Below, piece after piece: positions 42,551 through 51,867 of a stretch of 64,000 nucleotides of DNA (positions within the stretch are counted from its first letter, which is position 1; each line of letters starts with the position of its first letter). The stretch is from Bacillus aerolatus (GTDB lineage Bacteria > Bacillota > Bacilli > Bacillales > Domibacillaceae). Location: contig NZ_WEIO01000001.1 of assembly GCF_009183655.1 (NCBI RefSeq), positions 496,001 to 560,000 on the forward strand, read 5' to 3'. The position numbers and the translations under genes were made by a program. A model generated the notes under the pieces. It was not told the DNA's origin. It made no database searches and saw only the letters and a list, made by a program, of their open reading frames with translations.

Positions 42551-43141
42551 ATGCGGAAAAAACCGGTAATACTCTCATTATTTGCAGCCCTTTTCTTAGT
42601 ACTGGGAGCCTGCTCCAACGATAATGGCGAAAGCACAGACAACAGAGAGAGCACGGAAAGTACAGAAAACACTACAGATATGGAAGGCATGAATCATGGT
42701 GATATGAACCATTCCAGTTCAGGCGAAGTTCCCGAAAGTTTGAAAGTGGCGGAAAATCCAACTTATGAAGTGGGAAGTCAAGCGATTCTGAAAACAGATC
42801 ACATGAAAGGGATGAAAGGTGCTAAAGCAACGATCGTGGGTGCTTATGATACTATAGCCTATGTTGTTTCCTATAATCCGACAACTGGTGGAGAAAGAGT
42901 AGAAAATCATAAATGGGTAATTCATGAAGAGGTTAAAGAAGCTGATGACGAAGTTTTAGAACCGGGAACAAAAGTTACTTTAGAGGCCGATCATATGCAA
43001 GGGATGAATGGTGCTGCCGCTGAAATCGAATCAGCTGAAGAAACAACTGTGTATATGGTAGATTATACTCCTGCCACTGGCGGAGAAAAAGTGAAAAACC
43101 ATAAATGGGTGACAGAAAGTGAATTGTCAGCTGCTGAATAA
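42551..43141 (+). CDS. YdhK-like lipoprotein (DUF1541 repeats)
   Basis: AAAGGAGGATATTTCT precedes ATG 42551. A lipoprotein signal (LFAALFLVLGAC) is followed by an acidic S/T/E linker with the His/Met motif MEGMNHGDMNH, then two tandem ~60-residue DUF1541 repeats, each with DHM-GM-GA, Y---Y-P-TGGE-V-NHKWV. Related YdhK proteins are linked to copper handling in Firmicutes; the Met/His clusters (DHMKGMKGAKA, DHMQGMNGAAA) would suit Cu(I). It lies downstream of the two-component pair and CotA, which supports a copper theme, as inference. Confidence 0.85.
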   Translation: MRKKPVILSLFAALFLVLGACSNDNGESTDNRESTESTENTTDMEGMNHGDMNHSSSGEVPESLKVAENPTYEVGSQAILKTDHMKGMKGAKATIVGAYDTIAYVVSYNPTTGGERVENHKWVIHEEVKEADDEVLEPGTKVTLEADHMQGMNGAAAEIESAEETTVYMVDYTPATGGEKVKNHKWVTESELSAAE

Positions 43142-43155
43142 AGTTTGCACAAAAA

Positions 43156-43317
43156 ATGAAAATGGAGATGGGCAACTTTATTGGTGGCATTAATATACCT
43201 TTAGAGGAATATGTGCAAGATGGTTTTTACACGATTCACGAAACCGTTGATTTATCAACGATGTATAAAAACTATATTATAAAAAACACAAAAAGCGAAC
43301 GCCTTGTGTATACATAA
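43156..43317 (+). CDS. Possible small protein or gene fragment, 53 aa
   Basis: ATG 43156 has no RBS. The frame reads MEMGNFIGGINIPLEEYVQD, GFYTIHETVDLSTMYKNYII and its end runs into a terminator hairpin. The composition looks protein-like, so it may be the surviving part of a decayed gene. Low confidence. Confidence 0.3.
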   Translation: MKMEMGNFIGGINIPLEEYVQDGFYTIHETVDLSTMYKNYIIKNTKSERLVYT

Positions 43318-43336
43318 GGAATTCGCTTTTTTCATA
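43290..43336 (+). terminator. Rho-independent terminator
   Basis: AAAAGCGAACGCCTT / AAGGAATTCGCTTTTTT with one mismatch, 9-nt loop and T-tract. Confidence 0.8.
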
Positions 43337-43412
43337 CTTTCTAAAGTTACGATTATGTTAAATAGAAATGAATGGGATATACAATGCTATAGCTCTATAG
43401 GGAATAATTTTC

Positions 43413-43823
43413 TTACCCTTTTAATACTTTAAATGCTTCTCTTACTTTTCTAGCAAATTGTAGTGGAGGTTCAATTGATTCAAAGTGCATGTACATTGCC
43501 CTAGGTTCTTCAAATAACCAGTGATTATGAACAGCAGTAACGATAATGTCTCGTTTTCGAAGTTCCGTTAATAAGGGGTTAACTTCTTCCTGTAATAGAA
43601 CGGTTTCGCCTAAGTTTAACGCATTACCTTTTCTATCTAAATTTTCAAAAGTAAAAAATTGAGGAACAACTAGTGGAGAGTTTGTTTCACGTCCAAGAAT
43701 AGTAAAGTTAATATCACGAAACTTTTGTACTAAACAAACTCCATTTTCATCAAGGCTTCCATTCCCATCGAGTATCCTAGCAAATTCTTGACACAGTCTT
43801 TTTAACTTGTCCCAACTCATCAT
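43413..43823 (-). CDS. DUF1259 (LpqO-like) domain protein
   Basis: ATG 43823 (or 43820) follows AAGGGAGGTTAT on the minus strand. The 136-residue protein has the DUF1259 pattern: LDGNGSLDENGVCLVQKFRD, FFTFENLDRKGNALNLGETV, LLQEEVNPLLTELRKRDIIV, then VTAVHNHWLFEEPRAMYMHF. The HNH-like AVHNHWL and MYMHFE motifs are the hallmark and may bind metal, but no function is established. Monocistronic. Confidence 0.85.
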   Translation of the reverse strand: MMSWDKLKRLCQEFARILDGNGSLDENGVCLVQKFRDINFTILGRETNSPLVVPQFFTFENLDRKGNALNLGETVLLQEEVNPLLTELRKRDIIVTAVHNHWLFEEPRAMYMHFESIEPPLQFARKVREAFKVLKG

Positions 43824-44258
43824 ATAACCTCCCTTCTTATTTTTCATTAAAAGGTATTATTTTTCCTTTGCTATTACACTATGTTTTATCTTCTAACTTT
43901 GATTGGACAAGAGTCTAAGAACAGTGATTTTTTTGCTGCTTAAAAGCTTTAATTATGTAAAATAGGCAAACAAAGAAATACGCTTTTCTTATTCCGTAAA
44001 GAACATGAAGAAGATTTAACTAGCAGCAATATATAAATAGAAGGAACTAGTGATTTATCGGGGGAGAAGACGTTGATGTTGAGGCTTCAAGACTTTTTTA
44101 GATACCTACTACCTGAACTTCCTTTCCCAAATGTGGATTTTATCACTAAAAAGCCAAAGCAAAATGCCTCTTAAATAAATATGGTTATTCTGAAACAAAG
44201 CTCCTTTAATAGGCAATACTATTTAGGAGTTTTTTATTGCAAAAAAAGGTGTGAACAT
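43824..44258. other. Intergenic region without a convincing gene
   Basis: A 32-codon frame at 44076-44174 (ATG after GGGGGAGAAGACGTTG, product LRLQDFFRYLLPELPFPNVD...) has a good RBS and could be a leader peptide or scrap. A hairpin-like CTCCTTTAATAG...CTATTTAGGAG (44210-44230) lies before the enolase-superfamily gene and may be a terminator for such a frame or a regulatory site. Confidence 0.3.
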
Positions 44259-45374
44259 ATGAAAATCCAAAAAATCGAAACCTACCCCTTATTCTATAAG
44301 CTGCCTCAGCCATATGGGGATGCAAATGGCTACAAACATTACCGGTCCTGCTATCTTATCCGGATCATCACGGAATCAGGTGCAGATGGCTGGGGGGAGT
44401 GCGTTGACTGGCTGCCGGCCCTAGACATCGGATTTAAAGAGAGAATTATTCCTTTCTTAACTGGAAAAAAGGCAACTGACCGGCTGAAGCTTGTCGGCAC
44501 TGTGAAAAAGTGGCACCAGCGTGCAGCCACGGCTGTTAGTATGGCTTTAACCGAGATTGTCGCCAAGTCCGCCCATCTTCCTGTCTGTGAGCTGTGGGGA
44601 GGAAGCTTCAGAAGCAGCATTCCGGTTTATGCTTCGTTCCAGTCTTATTCGGATCACCCGGATTGGATCAGGCATTCTCTCAGCATAACGGAAGAAAGTG
44701 TTTCAAACGGATTTGGAAAAATGAAAGTCAAGATAGGAGGCAGGGCATTCAAGGAAGACATGGAGCATATCGAAGCTCTCCAGAAAACCGTCGGAGAGGG
44801 GGCGGAAATTATCCTGGATGCCAATCAAAGCTATGATTTGGCAGCCTCCCGAAAGTGGGAGAGGTGCTTTTCCAAATGGACAAATGTTTTGTGGCTGGAA
44901 GAGCCCATGCCAATGGATCAGATTCAGGATTATCAGATGCTGCGAGCCAACCTGTCCATTCCTGTTGCCGGCGGGGAAAACATCAAAAGTGCAAAGCAAT
45001 TTCTACCCCTGCTGACGAAAAAGTCAATTGATATCATTCAACCGGATATCATGCATGAAAATGGAATAGACGATTTTTTCGACACTTTAAAGCTTGCACG
45101 CCATTTTGGAATCCGTGTTTCCCCCCATAGCTATGACGGAGTGATAACGCGCCTATATACCTTGTTTTTCCAGGCCAGCCTGAAGCCATGGAGCAAAATG
45201 AGGGAGGATGCTATTGAGCCGGTCGAGTGGGATGCGATGGAGAACCCTTTCTCGGAGCTCCTTCCTGTCAAGCCGGTGAATGGAAACGTCCACATTCCCC
45301 AGGGAGAGGGAATTGGAGTTGAAGTGAATATGGATTTGATTAAAAAATACCTTTGGGACGGATCTTCCTATTAA
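44259..45374 (+). CDS. Enolase-superfamily enzyme (mandelate racemase / muconate lactonizing type)
   Basis: ATG 44259 follows AAAAAAGGTGTGAACAT; the longer frame begins too far upstream. The 371-residue protein has the capping domain and then the barrel residues in order: KMKVKIG (Lys 156/158), Asp 187 in ILDANQ, Glu 214 in LWLEEP, Glu 240 in GGEN, Asp 263 in IIQPDI, and His 290 in RVSPHSYDG. The KxK plus D/H dyad points to an MR-type sugar-acid dehydratase or racemase rather than an OSBS. The substrate cannot be assigned. It shares an operon with a P450 gene 31 bp downstream. Confidence 0.85.
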   Translation: MKIQKIETYPLFYKLPQPYGDANGYKHYRSCYLIRIITESGADGWGECVDWLPALDIGFKERIIPFLTGKKATDRLKLVGTVKKWHQRAATAVSMALTEIVAKSAHLPVCELWGGSFRSSIPVYASFQSYSDHPDWIRHSLSITEESVSNGFGKMKVKIGGRAFKEDMEHIEALQKTVGEGAEIILDANQSYDLAASRKWERCFSKWTNVLWLEEPMPMDQIQDYQMLRANLSIPVAGGENIKSAKQFLPLLTKKSIDIIQPDIMHENGIDDFFDTLKLARHFGIRVSPHSYDGVITRLYTLFFQASLKPWSKMREDAIEPVEWDAMENPFSELLPVKPVNGNVHIPQGEGIGVEVNMDLIKKYLWDGSSY

Positions 45375-45405
45375 CTAACACTCATGAAAAATGGAGCTGA
45401 ATCAG

Positions 45406-46665
45406 ATGTCAAATACAAATCAAATGCCTCGGGAAGAAGGAATAGATCATAGCTTGAGTCTTATGAGAGAAGGATATATGTACATTTTGAACAGACGTCA
45501 CAGTTTTAATTCTGATATTTTCGAGACTCGATTGCTTGGAAAGAAAGCGATCTGCATGGGAGGAAAGGAAGCTGCGGAAGTTTTTTATGATACTGAGAAA
45601 TTCAAAAGGAAAAATGCAGCACCAAACCGGGTGGTACAAACATTGTTTGGCAAGAATGGTGTTCAGTCGTTAGATGGCCAGAACCATAAACATCGCAAGG
45701 AAATGTTTATGTCGATCATGTCTCCTAACGGACTTGAAAAGCTCACCAGCATTACAAAAAAACAGTGGGAGATAGCAGTGGATAAATGGAGACAGATGGA
45801 CAAGGTGATTCTTTATGAAGAAGTACAGGAAATTATGTGCAGGACAGCCTGTCAGTGGGCAGGTGTAACAATACAAGAAGACGAGGTTAAGAGGCTGACA
45901 AAAGATTTGGGGGCGATGTTCGAGTCGGCTGCTGCAATTGGCCCAAATCATTGGCTAGGGAGGAATGCACGGAATCGCGTGGAAAAGTGGATCGGAGAAC
46001 TTATTGATAGGGTTCGTGATGGGAAAGTGAATCCTCCTGAAAATACCACATTACACAGATTTGCCTGGTATCGTGACCTGGAAGGAAATCTTCTGGATAC
46101 CGATACCGCTGCTGTAGAAGTGATCAATATTTTGAGACCGATTGCGGCGATCGCTATATTCATCAATTTCATTGCGCTGGCAGTGCACCATTACCCGGAA
46201 GAAAGGGAGAAGCTCACATCCGGCGATGAAAAGCATGCTCAGATGTTTATACAGGAAGTTCGTCGTTTTTATCCGTTTTTTCCGTTTGTCGCGGCGCTAG
46301 TAAAAAAAGATTTCACCTGGAACGGCTATAAATTTGAAGAAGGCACATTAACTTTGCTGGATCTTTACGGAACAAATCATGACCCTGAAATTTGGGAAAA
46401 TCCTGATGTGTTTAGTCCGGAGCGGTTTGCCAAATGGGAAGGAAGCCCTTTCAGCTTTATTCCGCAGGGTGGTGGTGATTATTTTATGGGACACCGCTGT
46501 GCTGGGGAGTGGGTTACCATTGAAGTCATGAAAGTGAGTCTTGATTATCTAGCGAATCGAATAGATTACGAAGTTCCTGACCAGGATTTAAGTTTCAGCA
46601 TGGTCAGCATGCCAAGTATTCCCCATAGTAAAGTAGTGATCAAAAATGTTAGGAGGAGAATATAA
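45406..46665 (+). CDS. cypC: CYP152-family P450 fatty-acid peroxygenase
   Basis: ATG 45406 is chosen because GGAG lies nine bases upstream. The 419-residue protein matches P450-BS-beta (CypC/YbdT, CYP152A1) in layout: N-terminal [20 protein letters not shown], the substrate carboxylate clamp ILRPIAA (Arg 244-Pro 245), and the heme ligand in [15 protein letters not shown] (Cys 365), each offset by two from the B. subtilis numbering known to me. These enzymes use H2O2 to hydroxylate fatty acids at the alpha/beta carbon. The RHSFNSD segment is the conserved distal end. Pairing with an enolase-superfamily gene is unusual. Confidence 0.9.
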   Translation: MSNTNQMPREEGIDHSLSLMREGYMYILNRRHSFNSDIFETRLLGKKAICMGGKEAAEVFYDTEKFKRKNAAPNRVVQTLFGKNGVQSLDGQNHKHRKEMFMSIMSPNGLEKLTSITKKQWEIAVDKWRQMDKVILYEEVQEIMCRTACQWAGVTIQEDEVKRLTKDLGAMFESAAAIGPNHWLGRNARNRVEKWIGELIDRVRDGKVNPPENTTLHRFAWYRDLEGNLLDTDTAAVEVINILRPIAAIAIFINFIALAVHHYPEEREKLTSGDEKHAQMFIQEVRRFYPFFPFVAALVKKDFTWNGYKFEEGTLTLLDLYGTNHDPEIWENPDVFSPERFAKWEGSPFSFIPQGGGDYFMGHRCAGEWVTIEVMKVSLDYLANRIDYEVPDQDLSFSMVSMPSIPHSKVVIKNVRRRI

Positions 46666-46800
46666 TTTCATATCTACTCCACTCAATTATTGTGAGTAAT
46701 TAATGAGACATTATCATATTTGACATAGATGAGAGTATCATGAATACATTATCCCTCTTCAGCATAAATATTGAAATAATGTTGATATAGGGGGGGGAAT

Positions 46801-47147
46801 TTGAGTACAGGCACAGACGGGGAAAGAGGCAAGGCTCACGGAGTTCAAAAACCTATCGATCAGCCGGGTTATGTCAATCAACTGCCCGCAATGCATACTC
46901 AGATATATCCGATTAGGGGGGGCCTCAGCCTACCGAATATGTTACGCATTTAGACCCGGTATTTGTGCAACACTTAAGCAGGCACCAAGGTCAAAAGATG
47001 GCATTAATGACGACGGCAGGTAGAATTGAAGGTATAAATGCTGGAGTAGCCGTAGATCACATTCAAATGAACTTGGAAGATCGTTCTCTACACATACGAA
47101 TATCACAAATCGTTTATTTTGAAGGACCCCTGGCCTCCTATCGATAA
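46801..47147 (+). pseudogene. DUF2642-like gene with frameshift in a G7 run
   Basis: A TTG at 46801 follows a G-rich RBS (TAGGGGGGGGAAT). The first frame reads STGTDGERGKAHGVQKPIDQ, ending PIRGG at a run of seven G (46915-46921). One more G would join it to QPTEYVTHLDPVFVQHLSRH, then GQKMALMTTAGRIEGINAGV and DRSLHIRISQIVYFEGPL, stop at 47145. F---L---KG----V-T--G-I-G-L--V--D-I----- is the DUF2642 pattern (small Bacillus spore-associated proteins). It may be a true mutation, an error in a homopolymer, or phase variation. Confidence 0.6.
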
Positions 47148-47156
47148 GAAATCAAT

Positions 47157-47190
47157 TAAAACGCCTTGTCTAAGACAAGGCGTTTTATGC
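47157..47190 (+). terminator. Rho-independent terminator
   Basis: AAAACGCCTTGTCT / AAGACAAGGCGTTTT, almost perfect. The following 47191-47480 contains a Cys-rich open stretch (ACGWQHYTYADSGPVCGRD) that I cannot place, and otherwise nothing. Confidence 0.8.
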
Positions 47191-47480
47191 GCGTGTGGCT
47201 GGCAGCATTATACATATGCGGATTCAGGTCCTGTCTGCGGCCGAGACATTTCTCAATATGCTAGTAGATCATAACTCCGAGTCCTCGATAACGTGATATC
47301 CCCCGTTCTTTCGATTTTTGAATAAAAATCTACATATAATCAGAAAATGAGACTATATGACGGAAAAGGGTACTTAAATTCCGTTGGAGTTTGATTAAGC
47401 TTTTAGAATTCTTTATTAAGATAGTAACATTTGGAACCCATAATTGTTCTATATTTTTTTAAAAATGTTAGGAGGACATC

Positions 47481-48614
47481 ATGAGAGCTGTCACATACCA
47501 GGGAAAACATGAAATTGCCGTAAAACAAGTAGAAGCACCAAAGATACAAGACCGCGAAGATGTTATCATAAGAGTGACTTCAACAGCTATATGCGGTTCA
47601 GATCTTCATTTGTATCAAGGAAATTTCCCTTTACCTATCGGTTATGTTATCGGACATGAACCGATGGGAATTGTTGAAGAAGTAGGGCCGGATGTTACAA
47701 GTGTAAAAAAGGGGGATCGTGTAGTCATTCCATTTACCGTAGCATGTGGCACATGCCAATACTGTCAACACGATTTGGAAAGTCAATGTGATAACTCTAA
47801 CCCCCACTATGATTCAGGCGGCTACTTAGGATATTCTGAAAAATTCGGTAATTACCCCGGTGGACAAGCTGAGTATTTACGGGTCCCTTTTGGCAACTAT
47901 ACCCCTTTTGTTATTCCGAAGGATTGTGAATTAGAAGATGAGTCCTTATTGTTTTTATCAGATGTACTTCCTACTGCCTACTGGAGCGTTGATCATGCGG
48001 GTGTAAAACAAGGAGATACTGTCATTGTCCTAGGCTGCGGGCCAATCGGATTAATGGCTCAACAGTTTGCCTGGGAAAAAGGAGCAGAACGTGTTATTGC
48101 AGTAGATTACATTTCAAATCGGCTCCAACACTCGAAAAAGATGAACAGGACGGAAATATTTGACTTTACCGAGTATGATGATATGGGTGAAACTTTAAAG
48201 GAATTAACAAAAGGTGGAGCAGACGTTGTGATCGATTGCGTAGGAATGGACGGGAAAAAATCTCCACTTGAGTGGGTAGAACAGAAGCTAAAGCTCCAAG
48301 GGGGAACTTTAGGTCCAATCCAGATTGCTACAAAGGCTGTACGGAAAGGTGGAACATTACAAATTACAGGTGTTTATGGCGGATTATACAATATGTTCCC
48401 ATTAGGTCCCTTATTCGTTCGTAATATTACAATAAAAATGGGACAAGCACCTGCGCGCCATTATATGCCGCATTTGTACGATAAAATAAAAAATGGGGAT
48501 ATAGACCCTAAAAAAATCATTACTCATATTATACCGTTAGAAGATGCCTCCAAAGGATATCATATATTTAATAACAAGGAAGATAATTGTATTAAGGTTG
48601 TGTTAAAACCATGA
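47481..48614 (+). CDS. Zinc-dependent alcohol / formaldehyde dehydrogenase (AdhB-like MDR)
   Basis: AGGAGGACATC precedes ATG 47481. The 377-residue medium-chain dehydrogenase shows the catalytic zinc ligands (ICGSDLHLY with Cys 38, GHEPMG), the structural zinc tetrad (ACGTCQYCQHDLESQC), and a Rossmann dinucleotide motif (VIVLGCGPIGLMAQQFA). The insertion with GYSEKFGNYPGGQAEYLRVP and the ending RNITIKMGQAPARHYMPHL match the glutathione-independent formaldehyde dehydrogenase/AdhB group. The physiological substrate is unknown. Monocistronic. Confidence 0.9.
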   Translation: MRAVTYQGKHEIAVKQVEAPKIQDREDVIIRVTSTAICGSDLHLYQGNFPLPIGYVIGHEPMGIVEEVGPDVTSVKKGDRVVIPFTVACGTCQYCQHDLESQCDNSNPHYDSGGYLGYSEKFGNYPGGQAEYLRVPFGNYTPFVIPKDCELEDESLLFLSDVLPTAYWSVDHAGVKQGDTVIVLGCGPIGLMAQQFAWEKGAERVIAVDYISNRLQHSKKMNRTEIFDFTEYDDMGETLKELTKGGADVVIDCVGMDGKKSPLEWVEQKLKLQGGTLGPIQIATKAVRKGGTLQITGVYGGLYNMFPLGPLFVRNITIKMGQAPARHYMPHLYDKIKNGDIDPKKIITHIIPLEDASKGYHIFNNKEDNCIKVVLKP

Positions 48615-48698
48615 TCTAGTGCTGTCCTCTTCAACACCTTTTTAATGGGATAGTGTCAGGAAGATGCGGACTTACAGCGCTAAGGAAATTCCAATATT

Positions 48699-48744
48699 AA
48701 AAACCCAATTTCTCAGCGTTAAAATCGAGAAATTGGGTTTTATT
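48699..48744 (+). terminator. Rho-independent terminator, sibling of that at 23449
   Basis: AAAACCCAATTTCTC / GAGAAATTGGGTTTT with a 12-nt loop and TATT tail. Its stem and part of its loop (AGCGTTAAAAT) resemble the terminator at 23449 (AGTATTAAATA). Confidence 0.8.
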
Positions 48745-48848
48745 CATTACTCCATTAACGTGCCGGGTTGGTGAAGAAGAAAAGCATATTTCCTTTTCGC
48801 ATATATAACAAATCCTCCGAAATAGTACAAAGTAAGTCTATCAAAAAG

Positions 48849-49205
48849 TTAGGCCGGTGATTTTTGTGTTTTCCCAGTAGAAATTAAATATCTGTGGGTA
48901 AAGTATTCTACTACACCTAGCAAAAGCCCGATTAAAACAGCCCCTAGAAAGGTAACTGACGCATTCCAGAGAAGATTAGAGAGAAAATAAACAATCAAAA
49001 CTGAGGCTGCAAAATCTGCCGCAACACTTACCCATAAAGTTCCTCTTCTTAATATGAAATATTCCATGGCCACGCCAACACCTGCAAGTATTAATCCAAT
49101 AACAATCGGCTGCCACAAAGATGTATAGTCTACACCGGGAAATAAATACATAGCGATTATAACGGCAATTGGACAAGCGAAAATTTTTAATAACAAGCTA
49201 GTCAA
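48849..49205 (-). CDS. YndM-like membrane protein (DUF2512)
   Basis: The start at 49205 (MTSLLLKIFACPIAVIIAMY) has GGGAGGTG upstream on the minus strand. The 118-residue protein has four helices with the DUF2512 features ALF or FPGVDYTSLWQPIVIGLILA, GVGVAMEYFILRRGTLWVSV and ADFAASVLIVYF, and a short polar tail. DUF2512 proteins (YndM) are found in spore formers and have no known function. Length is typical. Confidence 0.85.
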   Translation of the reverse strand: MTSLLLKIFACPIAVIIAMYLFPGVDYTSLWQPIVIGLILAGVGVAMEYFILRRGTLWVSVAADFAASVLIVYFLSNLLWNASVTFLGAVLIGLLLGVVEYFTHRYLISTGKTQKSPA

Positions 49206-49554
49206 TTTTCACACCTCCCTTTTGACGTTATTTTCTCCCATAAAGTAACGGTATATTCTTAATGGCATAAACGGCCTTATATTAACGAAGGTAAACGAAA
49301 TCAATAAAAGCCAGTTGGTAATAAGTCGCCCAATTAGAAGGCTAAAATTTTTAAGAATAGTTTTTTGGAAATGGCGCACTATATATCAGTGAGTAGCGCA
49401 GGCATTAAAAATAAACAAATACTTTTGGACTCTTAAGCAATAGTCCTCCGCATTTCAAAAGGATTGTTTGCTTAGATGAAACGCTGCTCTAATTTAGAAT
49501 TCTTTATAGAAAGACATACGTTTTTTTATGATGAAAAACTAAGGAGGGATGAAT
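49206..49554. other. Intergenic region, no gene seen
   Basis: A+T-rich, with no open frame carrying an RBS. It holds the divergent promoters of the YndM-like gene and the Asn-rich gene at 49555. Confidence 0.5.
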
Positions 49555-49722
49555 GTGAACCAAGACAAAAGCTTTGATCGTAATAACCGTGATTTGGACA
49601 ACAAAAACAACAATCGCAACAAGGAGTTAAATGTAGATAATTTCAATATTGAATTTGCTGCTGAAAACGACGCACAATTTCTTGATAACGAACATAACAA
49701 GAACAATCGCAATAATCGTTAA
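49555..49722 (+). CDS. Small Asn-rich protein, 55 aa, possibly YfhD-like spore protein
   Basis: A GTG at 49555 with AAGGAGGG seven bases upstream; an ATG at 49549 is too close to that RBS. The product NQDKSFDRNNRDLDNKNNNR then NVDNFNIEFAAENDAQFLDN is highly hydrophilic. The motif (V/I)-(D/E)-F-A-E-(N/D)-D in its second half resembles the core of YfhD-type small forespore proteins, another of which lies at 53509. No terminator-like structure is between them and the palindrome at 49796. Confidence 0.55.
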   Translation: MNQDKSFDRNNRDLDNKNNNRNKELNVDNFNIEFAAENDAQFLDNEHNKNNRNNR

Positions 49723-49795
49723 TTAATTGTATTTAATACAGCGAGCAAAGGCCCGATATCTATATTTAAAAAAGCTACAGGTTTTAAGTGACGCA

Positions 49796-49880
49796 TCTAT
49801 TTCACTAATACGAACGGCTGCTTTAGTGAAAAAACAAATCCCGATTTATTCTTTTATTTCATAGACAAGTCGGGATTTTT
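49796..49880 (+). repeat. Palindromic element plus terminator, sibling of 30528-30607
   Basis: TTTCACTAA ... TTTAGTGAAA flank GAACGGCTGC (a copy of the dispersed palindrome), followed by AAATCCCGA / TCGGGATTTTT. The same composite with changes lies at 30528-30607, downstream of another small gene. Confidence 0.6.
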
Positions 49881-49937
49881 ATCAATAAATCTCCAATTAA
49901 TTATAAGGAATAAAAATATAGTAGGGGTTTTTTATAA

Positions 49938-50457
49938 TTATTTTTCTTTATTGGTCTCTTCTGTTTTCTCTTTAGATAAAAACCAACCACCTAAAGCAAT
50001 AAGAAGCATAACTGACCAAAAGATTGACTTCCAAATTACTCCTTCGACAAAATCATGGGAAACAATGTTCACTGAAGGATGAGCAAGAGTATGCATTAAT
50101 AACTTAACCCCAACCAACTAATAACATTGCGGCTTTTTCAAGACTAGGGCGTTTTGTCAACAACTTAACGAAGAATCCTGCTGCATATCGAATAACAATT
50201 AAACCTGCAATTGCACCTATTATAATAACAATAAATTTAGCGCCATCCATACCACCAATATCACCCATAGGCGTATCAGGCAAGTCAACGACAAGAGCTA
50301 CTGCTGCTAAAATTGAATCGACAGCGAATGCGATATCTGCTAATGCAATTTGAGCAACAGTCATACGATAGCTTTTCCCTTTTTTCTCTTTTTCTTCGTT
50401 GGGCCTTATTTGTGCTGAACCTATTCCTAAACGAGACATGAATTTCCTCAGTAACAA
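49938..50457 (-). pseudogene. TerC/YceF-family membrane protein gene, 5' truncated and frameshifted
   Basis: The minus strand encodes the second half of a YceF-type TerC protein: YRMTVAQIALADIAFAVDSI, LAAVALVVDLPDTPMGDIGG, MDGAKFIVIIIGAIAGLIVI, RYAAGFFVKLLTKRPSLEK. At LLVGWG the frame stops (near 50110), and sense continues in another frame as VGVKLLMHTLAHPSVNIVSH to EETNKEK, ending at 49938. The N-terminal half with the first acidic membrane motif is missing. YceF-type proteins export Mn(II) in Bacillus. This copy cannot be functional. Confidence 0.8.
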
Positions 50458-50630
50458 TGAATACTCTCCTCATTTGTTTAAGATTTTATATTTTTCTTCA
50501 ATGCACTTTTCAATTAGTTTCTGACTTTGTATGACTGTTTGAAGTGCTAGTTTATCAGGCTCCTTTTATATAAAATCGAGTAAATGCTGTCCATTTTCCA
50601 TACGATTACCTCCCATTAAAATACCAATAA

Positions 50631-50664
50631 AAAAACCTTTACCATTTTTGGTAAAGGTTTTTAC
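50631..50664. terminator. Bidirectional terminator
   Basis: AAAAACCTTTACCA / TGGTAAAGGTTTTT around TTTT. Lies left of the DUF421 gene and right of the TerC remnant. Confidence 0.75.
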
Positions 50665-50753
50665 ATATTGTGATAAGGAAATTTAATAACTAATCGTCAT
50701 CTGGTGATAATAAGATTATTTACCAGTTATGGGGTCAGATTGGAGTGTTTAGA

Positions 50754-51440
50754 ATGATGAAGGTGATGCCTTTAACATTTGAACTTATCGTTGGATTTTT
50801 CTTATTGTTTATTCTTGTAAAGTTTGTTGGCAGAAAAATCATCACCCAGATAACGCCGTTTACTTTTATTGCTGCCATCGTGTTAGGAGAACTACTTGGA
50901 AACGCCTTATATGACCACAAAATCGGAGTAGCTTACATTATCTATTCCATGTGCTTATGGGGGCTTTTACTATTTATTGTCGAATATCTTGGCCAAAAGT
51001 CTTTATTTTTTCGAGGTGTTTTTGAAGGGAAACCAGCTGCCCTCATAAAAAACGGGATAGTCGACAGAGAAGCACTGAAAAAAAGTCGAATGAATATCAA
51101 TCAACTGCAAAGTTTACTTCGGCAAAGTGAAACCTTTTCGATTCGGGAAGTTGCCTTTTGCTACCTAGAGGCAAACGGTTCAATTAGCATTTTAAAGAAA
51201 TCACAGTATCAGAAAACAACGTTGGAGGATTTCAAGCTTTTAGGAAAGCCTGTTTACGTTCCTGTTACTCTCATTCGTGATGGAGAAGTATTATGGGATG
51301 AAATAAAAGATTTGGGATTTGATGAATCCTGGTTAAAGATGCAACTTTTAACACAAAGTATTTCAGATTATAAAGATGTTTTTATAGCTGAATGGTTGGA
51401 GGGAGACGGAATTTTTGTACAAACCCATACAAAAACATAA
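50754..51440 (+). CDS. DUF421 / YetF-family membrane protein, second paralogue
   Basis: ATG 50754 has GGAG nine bases upstream. The 228-residue protein shows VKFVGRKIITQITPFTFIAA after the first helix, IVLGELLGNALYDHKIG, and the soluble part with GIVDREALKKSRMNINQLQS, LLRQSETFSIREVAFCYLEA and NGSISILKKSQYQ. The layout is the same as the gene at 9878-10576 but the sequences differ widely, so it is a paralogue and not a recent copy. Function unknown. Confidence 0.85.
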   Translation: MMKVMPLTFELIVGFFLLFILVKFVGRKIITQITPFTFIAAIVLGELLGNALYDHKIGVAYIIYSMCLWGLLLFIVEYLGQKSLFFRGVFEGKPAALIKNGIVDREALKKSRMNINQLQSLLRQSETFSIREVAFCYLEANGSISILKKSQYQKTTLEDFKLLGKPVYVPVTLIRDGEVLWDEIKDLGFDESWLKMQLLTQSISDYKDVFIAEWLEGDGIFVQTHTKT

Positions 51441-51606
51441 ATGTAGGTTACCTAACGTACTTTCACAGCTTGCAATGGTTTCTTGCATTTTAGTTCCTAC
51501 TGTCATTGCGAAGGTTCAAATCATTTTAGTCTAGTCAAACTCCTGAATTGTAGTTACGTATTGGGATAATACTTTTATAAAAATACATTTAAATGGAGTT
51601 GGTTTT

Positions 51607-51867
51607 TTGTCTTACTTTTGTCCTGTATGTAATGGTATGAAATCCGTAAAACATAGTTGTTCGCGATGTGGTCATCTTATGACCGATTACGGAAGGTTAA
51701 CGGACTTCGATAAGTGGGATCCTTATAGCCCATATTTAGAAATTGATACAATGAAAAAATTCGATGGTATACCGGATGATTACAAGAACCATCAATGTCC
51801 ACATGTCTTTATTTGTGATTCATGTGGACATTTTTCACAACAAGTTTTTGATGAAGTTAGTGATTAA
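51607..51867 (+). CDS. Zinc-finger-like small protein, 86 aa
   Basis: A TTG at 51607 follows AATGGAGTTGGTTTT. Three CxxC pairs are visible: YFCPVCNGMK, HSCSRCGHLM and FICDSCGHFS, with a further Cys-His in HQCPHVF. The central region reads YGRLTDFDKWDPYSPYLEID. Two zinc ribbons are likely. I recall this as a conserved Bacillus hypothetical protein; a function in protein or nucleic acid binding is only inferred. Confidence 0.7.
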   Translation: MSYFCPVCNGMKSVKHSCSRCGHLMTDYGRLTDFDKWDPYSPYLEIDTMKKFDGIPDDYKNHQCPHVFICDSCGHFSQQVFDEVSD

